Shown here: positions 19,585 through 21,658 of the stretch, piece by piece
How the letters are laid out: each line of letters opens with the position of its first letter
Position numbering within the stretch: the first letter of the stretch is position 1
Assembly (NCBI GenBank): GCA_014904985.1
Contig: MU129194.1
Span: forward strand, 7,187 to 28,844
Origin: Hydnum rufescens UP504
Taxonomy: Eukaryota > Basidiomycota > Agaricomycetes > Cantharellales > Hydnaceae
DNA: 21,658 nucleotides
Direction: 5' to 3'
The notes under the pieces: model-generated
What the model saw: the letters and a program-made list of their open reading frames with translations, nothing else
Databases searched by the model: none
Told to the model about the DNA's origin: nothing
Made by a program: the position numbers and the translations under genes

Positions 19585-20178
19585 CACCTAATGCACCCTC
19601 AAAATAGTACCTCTTAGGTGGTTTGAGTTTGCATCTGCAAACCACCTAAGAGGTGTTCTGAGTATAGGCATGTCTAAGACATGCCTGAGGGGTATTTTTG
19701 GTGAATCTTTTTTCTAAGTTCACTATATAGACATGTCTAAAATAGCCTGCTGCAGGCGCCACCTGGGAGGGTTTGTTCACTGGCTGGAGAGTGTTACAGG
19801 TCTAATTTAGGCATGTCTAATAAGATATTTTCTGGAGCCTTAGAGGTGTCTATCATCCTTACTGTGTGTCTACTGGTGTCTAAATCAACATTTTGAGCCC
19901 AAGACCTCTGGTGGCAGTACTAATAGGTGTCTAATCTTGTCTAGATCCAATAATAATCCAATAATAATGGTGCTATTGTGGATGCATGTCTTCTAGTGTC
20001 TAAATTAGAACAAAGGCATCTGCTCAGGGGGAGATCATTAGACATGTCTAGAGATGTCTAGAGATGTCTAGGCATGTCTAGAGATGTCTTGGCATGTCTA
20101 GACATGTCTATAGTCATGTCTAGACACATCTAGTCATGTCTAGACATATCTAGTCATGTCTAGACACATCTAGACATG
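19585..20178 (-). repeat. Right complex terminal inverted repeat
   Basis: The reverse complement matches the left terminus in order. Innermost is CACCTAATGCACCCTC (19585-19600), complementary to the 3257-3272 region, with hairpin arms ACCTCTTAGGT (19609-19619) and ACCTAAGAGGT (19644-19654). Next come scattered TAGACATGTCTA and TTTAGGCATGTCTAA motifs (for example about 19724-19740 and 19806-19820). Outermost is a dense TCTAGACATG/TCTAGAGATG array at 20036-20178. The array is abruptly followed by the LTR. Confidence 0.75.
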
Positions 20179-20634
20179 TGTTAAGGGTTGTACTTGAGGT
20201 GAAAGATACAATGATGTAATCGACATGAATACAAGGAAATGCCCTTAAGGCGATTGATGAGGGAGTCGCGAAGTGGGGATTACATAAGTCATGAGAGACG
20301 AGTATGTACGAGGAAGACCGGCTTCTGGAGACTTAATAGGCAAAGGTTTTAAGATGAGAGTTGCGAGCAATAACTGAGATCGCAAGAGTGGAATTCAATC
20401 AGTTGACAATATATTCTCAATCTTCTAGAGAGCGAGTGTACATCAAGTAACTACTTATACTATTAGAGATCAAAAGGGTTTTATGGATAAAGGGGTGTTG
20501 AATAAAGGAAGGGTGTATATAATAGGAATTGCTGAAAGAGGAAGGCACAATGGCGGTAAGGGTGAAGGTCATGTGATGGCGCGATTGGCTTGGTTATTCG
20601 TACATAAGTGAGGTTACAAGTACAACTCATAACA
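20179..20634 (-). mobile_element. 456-bp LTR of a gypsy-like retrotransposon, minus-strand orientation
   Basis: The ends are an imperfect inverted pair TGTTAAGGGTTGTACTTG...CAAGTACAACTCATAACA, beginning TG and ending CA as LTRs do. Immediately right of it, read on the minus strand, is AAAGGGGGGTAC then TGTTATGAG, a typical fungal gypsy polypurine tract plus LTR start, so this is most likely a 3' LTR with internal sequence to its right. A TATATAA word lies at about 20515-20521. The second LTR is not in the window. The left edge abuts the terminal array exactly, so the retroelement probably inserted into the DNA transposon's end. Confidence 0.65.
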
Positions 20635-20646
20635 GTACCCCCCTTT
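20635..20646 (-). other. Polypurine tract of the LTR element
   Basis: Minus strand AAAGGGGGGTAC directly precedes the LTR's TGTTATG. It primes plus-strand synthesis in gypsy elements (established knowledge). A 116-codon minus ORF (20964-20614) runs through it and ends inside the LTR, which is common for such elements, but its sequence shows no recognisable pol domain. Confidence 0.55.
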
Positions 20647-20784
20647 GAGTGTGAAGCCCTTGAAGTGCATAACTTGAGTTTTACAAGGTGGGTGTTTTTT
20701 GGTGGTTTCGGTGGTTGCCGTGGTGGTTACTATAAAGGGTGGGTTTGTCGCGTTTGCTTCTGATTCCATACCATCATCATCGAT

Positions 20785-21027
20785 ATGGCCAATGAAGCTA
20801 TTCTCTCTTTGATCAAGACGAAGGCAGTGATGGAAATCCTCCAGACTGAGGAGGCGGCTGCAACCGCGAAGGTCGAGTTGGTGAAGTGGGAGGTAAGTGA
20901 TGAAACTTTTTCTGTTTTCTGTGAGTTGCATTGATTTTTTGTAAAGTGGCAGGTGCATCTGCAAGGTCAGATGCCTGAGGTGTCACCTCTTGTGCCTGAG
21001 ATGGGTTCAGGCTGGTCAGTCATATAG
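20785..21027 (+). CDS. Possible 60-aa two-exon ORF, function unknown
   Basis: ATG at 20785 opens MANEAILSLIKTKAVMEI, a helical, charged stretch ending KWE. A GTAAGTG donor at 20893 and a GGCAG acceptor ending 20952 define a 60-nt intron, and the frame continues 24 codons to TAG at 21025-21027. Length and splice sites are plausible for a small fungal gene, but it lies in sequence I assign to a retroelement on the other strand. It could be a decayed gag start if the LTR is read plus, but no tRNA-primer site follows the LTR on that strand. Confidence 0.25.
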
Positions 21028-21030
21028 GGG

Positions 21031-21079
21031 ACCTAAGATAGGTACCACTTTTGGGGCAGAGAATGGTACCTAATAGGTC
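21031..21079. repeat. Hairpin with TAGGTACCA/TGGTACCTA arms
   Basis: ACCTA-aga-TAGGTACCA ... TGGTACCTA-a-TAGGT pair around a 16-nt loop. It is isolated and not repeated elsewhere in the window. It may be an element terminus or chance. Confidence 0.45.
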
Positions 21080-21658
21080 TCCTAGGGCCTTCGGCCGAAT
21101 TCGGTCAAAAATCATTCATTTCAATTCACTAGCTCACAGCCATTCTGGGCTATTTTGGGCATTTTTCAGGCATTTTTCAGCAGTTTCAGGCATTTCAGTA
21201 TGCTCTATTGAAGTCTCTTCCTCAACTCTTCAGGCAAGACCTGACTGAAATTTGCCCAAATGAGGACTTGGACAAATCAACTAGCTAATATCTACAAGGC
21301 TTCCCTAGGTGAGGGGGAGGGCAGAAACCACAAGTTGAGGAGAAGCAAGGGCAAGGACACTTGAGGCCTGAAGTCGTGAAACCCATCCAATCCCCTGAAG
21401 ATAATATTGGAAGAGATCCCAAACTGAGGGATTTCTATCAAGCCCAGTAGCCCCCATAGTACACTGCTTCCATCAAACAGTGTGTGAATGACAAGGCAGA
21501 TGAATGCCTTAAAGCCCCAACACTAGAAATGCTCCTGTGCCTTGAGTTGTTATCAGATCGTCCTGAATGTACTGGCATTGGAATGCCACGATAAAGGCAT
21601 TTTTTCCAAGCCCATATATGAGGAGAGGATGTAGATTACATGACGAAGTGAGGGGGTG
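21080..21658. other. Unassigned right flank
   Basis: There is a run of 'gggcattttt-caggcattttt-cag-cagtttcaggcatttcag' near 21158-21198, a local tandem of the word CAGGCATTT. A short frame MRTWTNQLANIYKAS at about 21261-21354 is followed by a basic tail and stop, with no identified homology. No other gene seen. Confidence 0.3.

Larger units (their letters stand above)
2491..20178. mobile_element. Candidate ~17.7 kb composite Plavaka-type DNA transposon carrying cargo genes
   Basis: The two boundaries carry homologous sequence in inverted orientation. From outside to inside, both ends show an array of TAGACATG/TAGACAC units (read CCTAGACATG on the left and CATGTCTAG on the right), then TTTAGGCATGYCTAA palindromes, then a block with a CACCTAAGAGGT hairpin and GAGGGTGCATTAGGTG (3238-3272 versus the complement at 19585-19620). 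Between the ends lie a Plavaka transposase, a divergently transcribed DUF6532-type gene, a 1.6 kb palindrome, and captured-looking halogenase-like and aminotransferase pseudogenes. Seen directly: the inverted termini and the contents. Inferred: that the whole interval moves or moved as a unit. A TTA trinucleotide flanks both possible ends, but the right one overlaps an LTR start, so I do not call a target duplication. The alternative is an older element with nested, unrelated segments. Confidence 0.6.

Noticed and set aside
2480..20185. TTA target-site duplication flanking the element
   Set aside because: A TTA precedes the left array and follows the right one, but the right copy lies inside the LTR's first bases (TGTTAAGG), so the match is likely chance.

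Overview
The window looks like a repeat-rich, transposon-dense stretch of a mushroom-forming basidiomycete (Agaricomycetes) nuclear genome. The evidence is the short GT-AG introns (mostly about 50-130 nt), a Plavaka-family DNA transposase, a DUF6532-type protein, and a gypsy-like LTR whose polypurine tract reads GGGGGGTAC-TGT. No rRNA, tRNA, bacterial operon or CRISPR array was seen. All protein identifications are by eye, from motif recall and from splicing the frames by hand.

Layout. (1) 1-2490: non-coding repeats: a large diverged inverted repeat folding at about position 797, then two copies of a ~290 bp direct repeat. (2) 2491-20178: what I read as one ~17.7 kb composite mobile element. 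Its ends are complex inverted termini (2491-3272 and 19585-20178). Each has an outer array of TAGACATG-type short repeats, an inner palindromic TTTAGGCATGYCTAAA motif, and an innermost shared block (CACCTAAGAGGT...GAGGGTGCATTAGGTG). (3) 20179-20634: an LTR abutting the right terminus, with a minus-strand polypurine tract on its right side. (4) 20635-21658: retroelement-internal or unassigned sequence with one possible 60-aa two-exon ORF.

Inside the element, left to right: a near-perfect 1.6 kb palindrome made of tandem exon/intron-like cassettes (3329-4937); a four-exon Plavaka transposase on the minus strand (8561-5412) with one in-frame TGA near its 3' end; a ~100 bp divergent promoter; an intact eight-exon DUF6532-type gene on the plus strand (8664-10654); a short unrecognised coding remnant (about 11048-11230); an unrecognised two-exon gene or gene tail (to 12038); a minus-strand, many-exon flavin-dependent-halogenase-like gene broken by about six 1-nt frameshifts (15301-12535); a gene-poor 1.5 kb; and a plus-strand PLP-dependent class I/II aminotransferase broken by several 1-nt losses and a stop (about 17152-19339).

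How the parts relate (inference): the transposase and the DUF6532-type gene share a promoter region and look like the mobilisation core. The halogenase-like and aminotransferase genes look like host metabolic genes carried as cargo. They still have introns, so they were captured as DNA, and they are now decayed or carry uncorrected indels. The transposase and its divergent partner are free of frameshifts in the same sequence, so the concentration of indels in the cargo is itself notable.
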